The notes under the pieces are model-generated. The model was not told where the DNA came from, ran no database searches, and saw only the letters and a program-made list of their open reading frames with translations. A DNA stretch of 64,000 nucleotides, taken from assembly GCF_902706095.1 (NCBI RefSeq), contig NZ_CACSJP010000005.1, positions 327,179-391,178 on the forward strand, written 5' to 3'. A program made the position numbers and the translations under genes. This document shows, in pieces, positions 54,804-63,034 of the stretch. Source of the stretch: Rhizobium sp. 18065. GTDB lineage: Bacteria > Pseudomonadota > Alphaproteobacteria > Rhizobiales > Rhizobiaceae. Within the stretch, counting starts at the first letter, position 1. Each line of letters begins with the position of its first letter.

Positions 54804-55166
54804 ATGCAACTCAAGTCCCTGGTGGCAATCGCGGCCTGTGCAATGGCGCTTTCCTCCTGCTATTCCAGCGGCCCGCGCCCGCTGCCGACCGTCAGCCAGG
54901 GCCCGACCGTGGAAGGCGCCTGGGCGGATCCGAACGGCATCGTCTCCACCTTCCAGGGCGGCACATTCACCACCCGTACGACCGACACCAACCAGGTTCT
55001 TGCCTCCGGCAGCTACACATTGCAGTCCGACCGCCTGGTCGAAATCAACATGACCTCCTTGGTGCGCAACACGCAGCAGAAGGTCAATTGCGCCCTGGTC
55101 ACGCCGAACCAGCTCAACTGCACCTCCGACAGCGGCGCGCAGTTCTCGCTCGCGCGCCGGGCTTGA
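54804..55166 (+). CDS. omp10: Omp10-like outer-membrane lipoprotein
   Basis: A 120-residue lipoprotein: signal peptide with lipobox ALSSC (Cys near residue 19), then a small beta-barrel-like domain with TVEGAWADPNGIVSTFQGGT, FTTRTTDTNQVLASGSYTL, VEINMTSLVRNTQQKVNCAL and TPNQLNCTSDSGAQFSLARR. This is the Brucella Omp10 arrangement, a lipoprotein important for the envelope in Brucella. The ATG is at 54804, with GGGAG upstream. Confidence 0.88.
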   Translation: MQLKSLVAIAACAMALSSCYSSGPRPLPTVSQGPTVEGAWADPNGIVSTFQGGTFTTRTTDTNQVLASGSYTLQSDRLVEINMTSLVRNTQQKVNCALVTPNQLNCTSDSGAQFSLARRA

Positions 55167-55246
55167 GGCCCGCCGGGGTCTGGGCTTGATGCCGGGAGCC
55201 CGGTTGATTTTCGCGTCATCCAGATGACGTTGTCGACATGATATGC

Positions 55247-55275
55247 AGCGGCTGCCCTCGGCAGCCGCTTTCTTA
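55247..55275 (+). terminator. Intrinsic terminator downstream of omp10
   Basis: AGCGGCTGCC (55247-55256) and GGCAGCCGCT (55260-55269) around CTC, followed by TTCTTATTT. A smaller CGTCATC/GATGACG hairpin precedes it at about 55213-55228. Confidence 0.75.
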
Positions 55276-55424
55276 TTTCACCATTCGATAACATGACACA
55301 AATGGGTGATTTTCTCTTGCGGTTGCCATGACTTGATGAAAACATCTGGCCATCCAGGGCGCGGAAGCGGACATCAAGAGCCGTTGTTGCACCGAATGAC
55401 GATGTAAAAACAGGAGAGAAAACG

Positions 55425-57305
55425 ATGTTCAGACACCTGCGGTTCGGCCTTTTGAGTGCATCCGTACTTGCACTATCCGCCGGCGGCGCATTTGCCGATT
55501 TCGAACTTAATATCCTGCACATCAACGATCTTCATTCCCGCATCGAAGCGATCAACAAGTTCGATTCGACATGCTCGGCCGAAGAGGCCGGCAAGAACGA
55601 ATGCTTCGGCGGCATCGCGCGCGTCAAGACCGCCATCGATACCCGCCGCGCCGAACTCGATGGCAAGAACGTGCTGACACTTGATGCCGGCGACCAGTTC
55701 CAGGGCTCGCTGTTCTATACGACCTACAAGAGCGCGCCGATTGCCGAATTCATGAACGGCATCGGTTTCGACGCCATGGCGATCGGCAACCACGAATTCG
55801 ACGACGGTCCCGAAGAACTGGCCAAGTTCATCGATGCGCTGAAGTTCCCGATGATCTCCGGCAATACCCTGGCCGGCCTCGACACGCCGATCGCCGACAA
55901 GTTCAAGCCCTACATCATCAAGGAATTCGGTGCCGACAAGGTCGCTGTGGTTTCCGTTCTGGCCACCGATACCGACGAAACCTCTTCACCGGGCGACAGC
56001 GTGCTGTTTGCCGACGAGATCACCTATCTCAAGGAGGCGGTGAAGGAGATTGAGGCGGCCGGCGTCAACAAGATCGTGCTGCTGTCGCATGTCGGCTATG
56101 TCAAGGATCAGCAGATCGCAGCAGCAGTCGACGGCATCGACGTGATTGTCGGCGGTCACAGCCACACATTGCTATCCTCGACCGACGAGAAGGCCGCGGA
56201 TCCCTATCCGACACTGGTCAAAAACCCGTCCGGCAAGGACGTGCCGATCGTCACCGCTTATGCCTATTCGAAATATCTCGGAGACCTGGCCGTCACCTTC
56301 GATGACGCCGGTGTCGTAAAGTCCTCCTCCGGCGCGCCGAAGCTGCTCGATGCCTCGGTCACTCCCGATGCCGGCTTCGTCGCCAAGGTAGCGGAACTCG
56401 GCGGCCCGATCGAAGAACTGAAGCTGAAGGAAATCGGCTCGACCTCCGATATCATCGACGGCTCCCGCGATGTTTGCCGCACTGCCGAATGCACCATGGG
56501 CAATCTTGTTGCCGACGCCATGGTCGACCGTCTGAAAGATCAGGGCATCACCATTGCCATCCAGAACGGCGGGGGCCTGCGCGCTTCGATCGACGCCGGC
56601 ACGGTCACCATGGGCGAAGTGCTGACGGTTCTGCCCTTCCAGAACTCGCTGGCGTCTTTCCAGCTCAAGGGTTCCGACATCGTGGCAGCCCTCGAAAACG
56701 GTCTCAGCCAGATCGAAGAAGTCGCCGGACGTTTCCCGCAGGTCTCGGGCCTGAAATATTCCTTCGACAAGTCGAAGCCGGCCGGCAGCCGCGTCGTCTC
56801 GGTCGAGGTGAAGGAAGGCGATGCCTTCGTCGCGCTTGATCCGAACAAGGTCTATGGCGTCGCCACCAACAATTACATGCGCGCAGGCGGCGACGGCTTC
56901 AAGATCTTCGCTACAGCCGGCCAGAACGCCTATGACTTCGGACCGGGGCTTGAAAGCGTCGTGGCCGACTTCATCGCCAAGAACAGCCCCTACAAGCCTT
57001 ATACCGACGGCCGCATAACCGAGGTTGCAGCCGCGGTAGCCGTCCCGGCAGAAACGGCCCCGGCAGAGGAAACCGCTCCGACAGCAGCAGCCACACCGGC
57101 AGCCACCCCGGCAGCAGCGGCGGTCGAAACAGCAACAACGGCTGCCGTAACGGCCTATAAAGTGGTTGCTGGCGACAGCCTGTGGAAAATTGCCAAGGCA
57201 ACCTATGACAACGGCGCGCTGTGGACCAGGATCGCCGAGACCAATGGACTGAAGAACCCGGACCTGATTGCCGTTGGCAAGGAACTGGAATTGCCAGCCA
57301 ACTAA
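55425..57305 (+). CDS. 5'-nucleotidase/phosphoesterase with C-terminal LysM domain
   Basis: A 626-residue secreted protein. After the signal peptide (LSASVLALSAGGAFA) the calcineurin-like domain shows ILHINDLHSRIEAIN, LTLDAGDQFQGSLFY, AIGNHEFDDGPEEL, VLLSHVGYVKD and VGGHSHTLL. The 5'-nucleotidase C-terminal domain follows (about 330-520; IQNGGGLRASIDAGTVTMGE, GVATNNYMRAGGDGF). An Ala/Pro/Glu/Thr linker (about 535-575) joins it to a LysM domain (YKVVAGDSLWKIAKATYDNG, LWTRIAETNGLKNPDLIAVG). The LysM should hold the enzyme at peptidoglycan in the periplasm, where UshA-type enzymes salvage nucleotides. Confidence 0.93.
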   Translation: MFRHLRFGLLSASVLALSAGGAFADFELNILHINDLHSRIEAINKFDSTCSAEEAGKNECFGGIARVKTAIDTRRAELDGKNVLTLDAGDQFQGSLFYTTYKSAPIAEFMNGIGFDAMAIGNHEFDDGPEELAKFIDALKFPMISGNTLAGLDTPIADKFKPYIIKEFGADKVAVVSVLATDTDETSSPGDSVLFADEITYLKEAVKEIEAAGVNKIVLLSHVGYVKDQQIAAAVDGIDVIVGGHSHTLLSSTDEKAADPYPTLVKNPSGKDVPIVTAYAYSKYLGDLAVTFDDAGVVKSSSGAPKLLDASVTPDAGFVAKVAELGGPIEELKLKEIGSTSDIIDGSRDVCRTAECTMGNLVADAMVDRLKDQGITIAIQNGGGLRASIDAGTVTMGEVLTVLPFQNSLASFQLKGSDIVAALENGLSQIEEVAGRFPQVSGLKYSFDKSKPAGSRVVSVEVKEGDAFVALDPNKVYGVATNNYMRAGGDGFKIFATAGQNAYDFGPGLESVVADFIAKNSPYKPYTDGRITEVAAAVAVPAETAPAEETAPTAAATPAATPAAAAVETATTAAVTAYKVVAGDSLWKIAKATYDNGALWTRIAETNGLKNPDLIAVGKELELPAN

Positions 57306-57326
57306 GACCGTTTGACGCATGACAAC

Positions 57327-57360
57327 AAGCCGGCCCGGGCTTTCCCGGGCCGGCTTTTGC
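57327..57360 (+). terminator. Intrinsic terminator after the nucleotidase
   Basis: 13-bp arms AAGCCGGCCCGGG (57327-57339) and CCCGGGCCGGCTT (57344-57356) around CTTT, followed by TTG and a T-rich stretch. Confidence 0.9.
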
Positions 57361-57428
57361 TTTTATCAGATGATCCTCGAGACAACTTTCGACGTAGTGG
57401 CGTTCAGCCAGACCATCAGGATTTCAAC

Positions 57429-58463
57429 ATGACCGCACTGCCCGCCCATTGGCCCTCCGACCATCCGCCCGTCAACTTCGGCAAGGTCGGCGTTCTCCTC
57501 GTCAATCTCGGCACGCCGGACGGCACCGATTATGAATCTATGCGGCGGTATCTGGCAGAATTCCTGACAGACAAGCGGGTCATCGAGTGGTCGCGGCTGT
57601 TCTGGTATCCGATCCTCTACGGCATCGTGCTCAACAAGCGGCCGCAAAAGGTCGGCGAGGCATACAAGTCGATCTGGAACAACGATCTCGACGAGAGTTA
57701 TCTGCGCACCTATACCCGCAACCAGGCGGAAAAACTGGCCGAAGCCTTCAAGGATATCCCGCATGTGCATGTCGACTGGGCCATGCGCTACGGCCAGCCG
57801 GCGATCCAGAAAAAGATGGAGGAAATGCAGAAGGCCGGTTGCGAGAAGATCCTCGTCTATCCGCTCTATCCGCAATATGCAGCCGCCACCACCGCCACCG
57901 TCAATGACGAGGCCTTCAAGGCGCTCCTGAAGATGCGTTGGCAGCCGGCACTGCGCACCGTGCCGCAATATGCCGATGACCCGGTCTATATCGATGCCCT
58001 GGCAAACTCGATCGAATCCCATCTGGCAACGCTCGACTGGCAGCCGGAAGTCGTCCTCACCTCCTATCACGGCATTCCGATGTCCTATTTCAAGAAGGGC
58101 GATCCCTATCATTGTCAGTGTTACAAGACGACGCGCCTGTTGCGTGACCGTCTTGGCTGGTCGAAGGAAAAGCTGACGGTCACCTTCCAGTCCCGCTTCG
58201 GGCCGGAGGAATGGCTGCAGCCCTATACCGACAAGACTGTCGAGAAATTGGCCAAGGATGGCATCAAGCGCATCGCCGTGCTCAATCCGGGCTTCGTTTC
58301 CGATTGCCTCGAGACGCTGGAAGAGATTGCCGTCGAGGCGGGAGAGGATTTTCTCCACAATGGCGGGGAGAAGTTCGCCCATATCCCCTGCCTGAACGAC
58401 AGCGCCGACGGTATGCGCGTCATCGAAAATGTCGTGCGTCGCGAATTGCAAGGCTGGATCTGA
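57429..58463 (+). CDS. hemH: Ferrochelatase
   Basis: HemH inserts ferrous iron into protoporphyrin IX, the last haem step. The 344-residue protein has VLLVNLGTPDGTDYESMRRY at 22-41, YPLYPQYAAATTATVNDEAF near 145, the catalytic His in LTSYHGIPMSYFKKGDPYHC near 207, FQSRFGPEEWLQPYTDKTVE near 250, and NPGFVSDCLETLEEIAVE near 285. ATG at 57429 (MTALPAHWP) is the family start; an in-frame start at 57312 lies in the preceding terminator. Confidence 0.96.
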   Translation: MTALPAHWPSDHPPVNFGKVGVLLVNLGTPDGTDYESMRRYLAEFLTDKRVIEWSRLFWYPILYGIVLNKRPQKVGEAYKSIWNNDLDESYLRTYTRNQAEKLAEAFKDIPHVHVDWAMRYGQPAIQKKMEEMQKAGCEKILVYPLYPQYAAATTATVNDEAFKALLKMRWQPALRTVPQYADDPVYIDALANSIESHLATLDWQPEVVLTSYHGIPMSYFKKGDPYHCQCYKTTRLLRDRLGWSKEKLTVTFQSRFGPEEWLQPYTDKTVEKLAKDGIKRIAVLNPGFVSDCLETLEEIAVEAGEDFLHNGGEKFAHIPCLNDSADGMRVIENVVRRELQGWI

Positions 58464-58488
58464 GATCCGCAGCATGACCAAACTAACG

Positions 58489-58516
58489 AAGGGCCGCAGC
58501 GATGCGGCCCTTTCTG
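58489..58516 (+). terminator. Intrinsic terminator after hemH
   Basis: GGGCCGC (58491-58497) and GCGGCCC (58504-58510) around AGCGAT, extended by AA/TT, then TTTCTG. Confidence 0.75.
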
Positions 58517-58536
58517 TATTCAGACACGCGAAAACA

Positions 58537-58593
58537 TTAAACCGAACGGTTGACAATTAAGATCGCTTCGACGATATTAAACCATATGGTTGA
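58537..58593. promoter_or_regulatory. Twin operators and promoter of the ArsR/SRPBCC unit
   Basis: Two copies of TTAAACC-N4-GGTTGA at 58537-58553 and 58577-58593, centres exactly 40 bp apart. Between and across them lies TTGACA (58550-58555), 17 bp, GATATT (58573-58578). The predicted transcription start falls at the A of the ATG (58586), which is itself inside the second palindrome. This suggests autoregulation and a leaderless mRNA. Confidence 0.7.
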
Positions 58594-58960
58594 GCAACAC
58601 ACACACGACATGAATTCGGTCTTTCACGCTCTCGGCGATGCGACGCGGCGGCAGATGCTGCGCGATCTCTCCCATGGCGAACGCACGGTCAGCGATCTGG
58701 CGAAGCCTTACGAGATGTCGCTTGCGGCGGCCTCCAAGCACATCAAGGTTCTCGAAAGTGCCGGCCTGATCCGCCGCGAAATACGCGGACGGACCCATCT
58801 CTGCCGTCTGGATCCGGGACCGCTGGCGACAGCGCATGAATGGCTGAACTTCTACCAACGCTTCTGGACCGGTCGCCTCGACACACTCGAACGGCTCCTC
58901 CGGCAGGAAGACAAGCAGACATCCACTGGCACTGATAAACAAGAGAGGAATGACACATGA
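58586..58960 (+). CDS. ArsR-family regulator paired with SRPBCC protein
   Basis: A 124-residue winged-helix protein: MNSVFHALGDATRRQMLRDL, the recognition helix in PYEMSLAAASKHIKVLESAG, the wing RREIRGRTHLCRLDPGP, and a C-terminal AHEWLNFYQRFWTGRLDTLE. This is the SdpR/SRPBCC-associated ArsR subgroup, without metal-binding Cys pairs. The start codon at 58586 is inside an operator palindrome. Its stop overlaps the start of the (truncated) next gene by 4 bp (ATGA). The 3' 130 bp are repeated downstream by the tandem duplication. Confidence 0.9.
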   Translation: MVEQHTHDMNSVFHALGDATRRQMLRDLSHGERTVSDLAKPYEMSLAAASKHIKVLESAGLIRREIRGRTHLCRLDPGPLATAHEWLNFYQRFWTGRLDTLERLLRQEDKQTSTGTDKQERNDT

Positions 58961-59115
58961 CCGAAACAGCAACTCTCGACGCCTATGGCGTTGTCACCGA
59001 TGCCGCCACCTTGACGATAGAACGTCTTTTGCCCGGCCCGGTCGAGCGGGTTTGGGACTACCTGACCAGAAGCGAACTGCGAAGACAATGGCTGGCCTCG
59101 GGCGACAGCGCATGA
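58957..59115 (+). pseudogene. Truncated first copy of the SRPBCC gene
   Basis: Starts MTETATLDAYGVVTDAATLT as in the full gene but after residue 50 runs into duplicated ArsR sequence (GDSA then stop). The 52-residue product lacks most of the SRPBCC fold. It keeps the original 4-bp coupling to the ArsR gene and is created by the tandem duplication. Confidence 0.9.
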
Positions 59116-59236
59116 ATGGCTGAACTTCTACCAACGCTTCTGGACCGGTCGCCTCGACACACTCGAACGGCTCCTCCGGCAGGAAGACAAGCAGACATCC
59201 ACTGGCACTGATAAACAAGAGAGGAATGACACATGA
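59107..59236 (+). pseudogene. Duplicated 3' fragment of the ArsR gene
   Basis: Identical to 58831-58960. It carries only the last 43 codons of the regulator (from the HEWLNFYQRFW region) without a start or DNA-binding part. It supplies the intact SRPBCC gene with the native upstream sequence and ribosome site (AGAGAGGAATGACAC). Confidence 0.85.
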
Positions 59237-59766
59237 CCGAAACAGCAACTCTCGACGCCTATGGCGTTGTCACCGATGCCGCCACCTTGACGATAGAACG
59301 TCTTTTGCCCGGCCCGGTCGAGCGGGTTTGGGACTACCTGACCAGAAGCGAACTGCGAAGACAATGGCTGGCCTCGGGCGACATGGACCTGAATGTCAAT
59401 GCGCCGTTCGAATTGACATGGCGCAATGATGAACTGACCGATCCGCCTGGCACCCGGCCCGAAGGCTTTTCCGAGACGCACAGCATGCAGAGCCGGATCA
59501 CCGAACTGGAACCGCTCCGAAAATTGACCTTCACCTGGGGCGACTGTGGAAGTGTCACGATGACGCTGGAACCCAGGGGCACCAATGTGCTGCTGACCCT
59601 GGTCCACCAGCGTATTTCCGATCGCAAGAACATGCTGATGGTCGGCGCCGGCTGGCACATGCATCTGGATATTCTGGTGGCCCGCATCAATGGCACGAAA
59701 GCCCAGCCCTTCTGGGATGGCTGGCTGCGCCTGCGCGATGAATATGACCAGCGGATAGCAGTCTGA
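59233..59766 (+). CDS. SRPBCC (AHSA1-type) protein, intact copy
   Basis: A 177-residue START-like protein: LTIERLLPGPVERVWDYLTR at residues 14-33, SELRRQWLASGDMDLNV, ELTWRNDELTD, HSMQSRITELEPLRKLTFTW and the C-terminal GAGWHMHLDILVARINGTKA. This family has a hydrophobic cavity and often forms a ligand-sensing or detoxification unit with an ArsR regulator, as here. The ligand is unknown. Confidence 0.92.
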   Translation: MTETATLDAYGVVTDAATLTIERLLPGPVERVWDYLTRSELRRQWLASGDMDLNVNAPFELTWRNDELTDPPGTRPEGFSETHSMQSRITELEPLRKLTFTWGDCGSVTMTLEPRGTNVLLTLVHQRISDRKNMLMVGAGWHMHLDILVARINGTKAQPFWDGWLRLRDEYDQRIAV

Positions 59767-60197
59767 CCGGATCTCCGTCGCATTGCACGGCGAATGGAGA
59801 CAGGCGCAGTGCAGGTTTCAAAGTCACCGTCCGCAGCAGAGGTCAGATTTTAACGGGATAAGAAAGGGTCGCCGAGGCGGCCCCTTTTTGTCGCCGCAGG
59901 AAAGAAATTGCTCATGCAACCCGCAAGCGCATCCTTACTGAGCGAGCGCTGTATTTTTATGCAACCAAGAAATGCCAACGATCGGAAAAAGCCTAATATA
60001 TCAGCGATTTGATCTATTGCCCGCGCAGTTATCCAATACAACAAAAGCACTTAAAGGTTGACTGACAACATTTGTAAAACTTGAGTAACCACCGTCTAAC
60101 ACATTGTATTCAATTGAGATTTTGTATCGATGATTTCTTATATTAACTGACATTTAAATATTGATGCCTAAATTTAAGGCCAACAAAGGAGACGATC
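59767..60197 (+). other. 431-bp AT-rich spacer with terminator
   Basis: An intrinsic terminator lies at about 59864-59889 (GGGTCGC/GCGGCCC around CGAG, then C and TTTTT). From 59930 to 60190 the sequence is clearly more AT-rich than its neighbours and holds no convincing gene. TTGACT at about 60057 could be a -35 for the PDC-like gene. An imperfect palindrome GCCTAAATTTAAGGC lies shortly before its ribosome site (AAAGGAG). Confidence 0.55.
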
Positions 60198-60806
60198 ATG
60201 GCATTTTCTAGATCCGCGTTGACCGCTGCAGCCTTGGTGCTGTCGGCTGCCTCAACAGTTGCCGAGCCGGCAAAACCTGATGTTCAAAAGATGATTACGC
60301 CGGCCGTGATCGAAGAGATGCGTAAGTGGATCGACACCGAGATCGTCCAGGTTTCCGTCGGCGCCCAGAACGCTGCCAAGAGTGATCTGGCGCAGGAAAA
60401 GATCGACGAACTCGACAAGATGTGGCGTGCCGAACAGGAGGCTGCTGACAAGCCGCTGATCGCAGCCACCTTGTCCAACCCCTTGTCTGTCTATCTCGCG
60501 CGCATGCAGGGCCGGTCGCTCGGCCTCTATGCCGAGATCTTCATCATGGATCAGAATGGCCTGAATGTTGGCCAGAGCTCGGTCACCAGCGATTTTTGGC
60601 AGGGGGACGAGGACAAGTTCCAGAAGACCTATGATGTCGCCGATGATGCGCTCTTCATCGATGAGCCGGAATGGGATGACGAAGCCAAGATCTGGCGCAA
60701 TCAGGTCAGCTTCACGCTGACGGATGCGGCCAAGGCCAAGATCGGTGCGGTGACCGTCGAGATCAATCTGACCGAACTGCAGCGCCGCCAGTCACCGGCG
60801 ACCTAG
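60198..60806 (+). CDS. Secreted stand-alone Cache/PDC-like sensor protein
   Basis: A 202-residue protein with a signal peptide (SRSALTAAALVLSAASTVA, cleavage near VAE) and no other membrane segment. The core resembles a PDC/Cache periplasmic sensor fold: helical RKWIDTEIVQVSVGAQNAAK, a middle part PLSVYLARMQGRSLGLYAEI, and FIMDQNGLNVGQSSVTSDFW with the following QGDEDKFQKTY, a pattern seen in the periplasmic parts of some kinases and MCPs. Here it stands free, 80 bp upstream of a chemoreceptor gene. AAAGGAG lies 8 nt before the ATG. It could bind a ligand and present it to the receptor (inference). Confidence 0.75.
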   Translation: MAFSRSALTAAALVLSAASTVAEPAKPDVQKMITPAVIEEMRKWIDTEIVQVSVGAQNAAKSDLAQEKIDELDKMWRAEQEAADKPLIAATLSNPLSVYLARMQGRSLGLYAEIFIMDQNGLNVGQSSVTSDFWQGDEDKFQKTYDVADDALFIDEPEWDDEAKIWRNQVSFTLTDAAKAKIGAVTVEINLTELQRRQSPAT

Positions 60807-60886
60807 TCAGCCTTATGATGAACGCTTGAGGCCAGTCGCAGTCAATCCTGCCGAACGGCCGCACAATTTTTCACAGGAACGAACCC

Positions 60887-62842
60887 ATGCTGAAGAATAT
60901 CTCCGTGAGCGCGAAAGGTTTTGCAGCCTTTGGCATTTTGGCCGTGATCGCGATCGGCGCCTCCGGCCTGATTTACACCCGCTCGACGACGGCGACCGTA
61001 CTTGTCGAACACAATCAGGAACTCGGTCAGTTGCAAGACGCAGCAGCCGTCTTCATCGACGACGTGACACAGGCAAACCTTGCCCTGAAGAACTTTCTTC
61101 TCACAGGCAATCGTGATTTTGTCGCCGAATATGGCGACATCACGAAAAAGCTCGATGCCGGGAAGCCCCAGCTGGAAGCACTTTTCAACACCCACTCCCC
61201 GGCCGACCTTTCGGCTGTCAAGGAAGCACTCGCCGTCCTGGATGAATGGCGCGCTAGCGTCGTCGACAGGCAGGTAGGCCTGATGCGCGACCCGATGACC
61301 GTCGAACTTGCCCGTGCCCTGGAACTGACCGGCTCCGGCACCAAGCTGCTGGGCGATTTCAACAGCAAGATCGACATTGCGACGGCCTCTGTTCAGCAGC
61401 AGATCAGCGTCGCCTCGGCGGCTCAGAAGGCAGCGCTCGGCGCCGTCGAATGGATCAGCCTGTTTGCAGCCGTCACCGTCGCACTCGTTGCCGGACTGAT
61501 GAGCTTGCTGAACTTCCAGCTGGTGTCCAGGCCGCTTGGCAAACTCGCCGACGCGACCTCGCGTCTTGCCAATGGCGACCTGAATGTCGCCATCGAAAAG
61601 GGCGGCAAGGACGAAATCGGCAAGATGGCCGAGGCCATGCAAGTCTTTCGCGAGGCAGCGATCGCCAACAACCGCCTGCAAGGCGAAGCCGAGCAGAACC
61701 GCAAGCAGGCCGAACTGGACCGCATCGCTGCTCAGGAGCGCGCCGAATCCGACGCGGCCGAACGCCTGCGCATCGCGACCTCCGGCCTTGCCCAAGGCTT
61801 GAAGCGCCTTGCCGCCGGCGAACTCTCCTTCCAGCTGAACGAAGCCTTTGCACCGGACTTCGAAGCCCTGCGTCACGACTTCAACCAGTCGGTGCGCCAG
61901 CTGAACATCACTCTGGGCGGCATTGCCAACAGTGTAGCAACGATCGAAACCGGCACCCGCGAAATCGCATCCGGAACAGATCATCTGTCGAAGCGTACCG
62001 AACAGCAGGCGGCAGCCCTTGAGCAGACGGCAGCAGCCGTGGAACAAATCACCGCCAACGTGGTCAACTCGACCAAGCGCACGGAAGAAGCCCGCGGCGT
62101 CGCGACCCAGGCCAATTCTTCGGCCACGGAATCCTCCAAGGTCGTCGCCCATGCCGAAGACGCCATGCGCAAGATCGAACAGAGCTCGCAGCAGATCTCC
62201 AACATCATTGGCGTGATCGACGAGATCGCCTTCCAGACCAACCTGCTGGCACTCAATGCTGGCGTCGAGGCCGCCCGCGCTGGCGAAGCAGGCAAGGGCT
62301 TTGCCGTCGTCGCCCAGGAAGTCCGCGAACTGGCACAGCGTTCGGCCAATGCGGCAAAGGAAATCAAGGCGCTCATCCACAACTCGACGACGGAAGTGTC
62401 GAGCGGTGTCGACCTGGTCCGCAAGACCGGCGAAGCACTGCGCACCATCGGCGGCTTCATTGCCGAAATGAACACCCACATGGATGCCATCGCGATTTCG
62501 GCGAAGGAACAGTCGACCGGTCTGTCTGAGGTCAACCATGCCGTCAACTCGATGGACCAGACCACCCAGCAGAATGCAGCCATGGTCGAGGAATCCAACG
62601 CGGCCTCTGGCGCCCTTGCCGGCGAAGCGGCCAAGCTGCGCGAGCTGATCTCCCAGTTCGCCATCGAAGCGACCGCCTCGGCTCAGTCCACCGGATTGCG
62701 CGAAACGGCCCGTGCCATGGCGCAGCCGACCCGCAGCCCGGCTGCCCGCCCCGTACAACAGCAGCCGGCCAGAACCAGTGCCCCTATGCCCCGCAGCCAT
62801 GGCAATGCAGCCGTCGCCCAGGACAATTGGGAAGAATTCTGA
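60887..62842 (+). CDS. Methyl-accepting chemotaxis protein, helical-bundle type
   Basis: A 651-residue receptor. TM1 is about residues 11-30. The periplasmic part (31-185) is all-helical, CHASE3/4HB-like (VFIDDVTQANLALKNFLLTG). TM2 is about 187-210, followed by HAMP (RPLGKLADATSRLANGDLNV) and a second HAMP-like part (LKRLAAGELSFQLNEAF). The signalling tip is [20 protein letters not shown], then [14 protein letters not shown]. It ends in NWEEF, as does the Cache-type receptor at 2.8 kb; the two share near-identical signalling domains. The upstream PDC-like gene may supply its ligand-binding partner. Confidence 0.94.
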   Translation: MLKNISVSAKGFAAFGILAVIAIGASGLIYTRSTTATVLVEHNQELGQLQDAAAVFIDDVTQANLALKNFLLTGNRDFVAEYGDITKKLDAGKPQLEALFNTHSPADLSAVKEALAVLDEWRASVVDRQVGLMRDPMTVELARALELTGSGTKLLGDFNSKIDIATASVQQQISVASAAQKAALGAVEWISLFAAVTVALVAGLMSLLNFQLVSRPLGKLADATSRLANGDLNVAIEKGGKDEIGKMAEAMQVFREAAIANNRLQGEAEQNRKQAELDRIAAQERAESDAAERLRIATSGLAQGLKRLAAGELSFQLNEAFAPDFEALRHDFNQSVRQLNITLGGIANSVATIETGTREIASGTDHLSKRTEQQAAALEQTAAAVEQITANVVNSTKRTEEARGVATQANSSATESSKVVAHAEDAMRKIEQSSQQISNIIGVIDEIAFQTNLLALNAGVEAARAGEAGKGFAVVAQEVRELAQRSANAAKEIKALIHNSTTEVSSGVDLVRKTGEALRTIGGFIAEMNTHMDAIAISAKEQSTGLSEVNHAVNSMDQTTQQNAAMVEESNAASGALAGEAAKLRELISQFAIEATASAQSTGLRETARAMAQPTRSPAARPVQQQPARTSAPMPRSHGNAAVAQDNWEEF

Positions 62843-62874
62843 GCCGACCCTTTCGGCAACAAACACCGAATGAC

Positions 62875-62912
62875 AGAAGGCGGCGTGATGCAGATCACGC
62901 CGCCTTCTGCTT
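62875..62912 (+). terminator. Intrinsic terminator after the chemoreceptor
   Basis: 15-bp perfect arms AGAAGGCGGCGTGAT (62875-62889) and ATCACGCCGCCTTCT (62894-62908) around GCAG, then GCTTTTAT. Confidence 0.92.
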
Positions 62913-63034
62913 TTATCACCGCTCTGTCACTCCTAAGTCCGTCCGTTGGTCCGTACCTCTTGCAATCAGCAAGTGCTTTCACGATGTTAGGACAACAGCA
63001 CAAACGGCGCCGCGCCGTCTGAGGAGGAAACAAT

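Larger units (their letters stand above)
58831..59382 (+). repeat. Exact 276-bp tandem duplication
   Basis: Bases 58831-59106 are repeated without a mismatch as 59107-59382. The unit runs from the last third of the ArsR gene to codon 50 of the SRPBCC gene. The 7-bp word GGCGACA occurs at 58825, 59101 and 59377, marking the unit ends and pointing to slippage or recombination at microhomology. The intact ArsR and intact SRPBCC genes are both preserved. Confidence 0.95.

Noticed and set aside
60000..60190. AT-rich block as a mobile-element scar or attachment site
   Set aside because: No inverted or direct repeats, integrase or transposase fragments were found; it fits an ordinary promoter region of the PDC-like gene.
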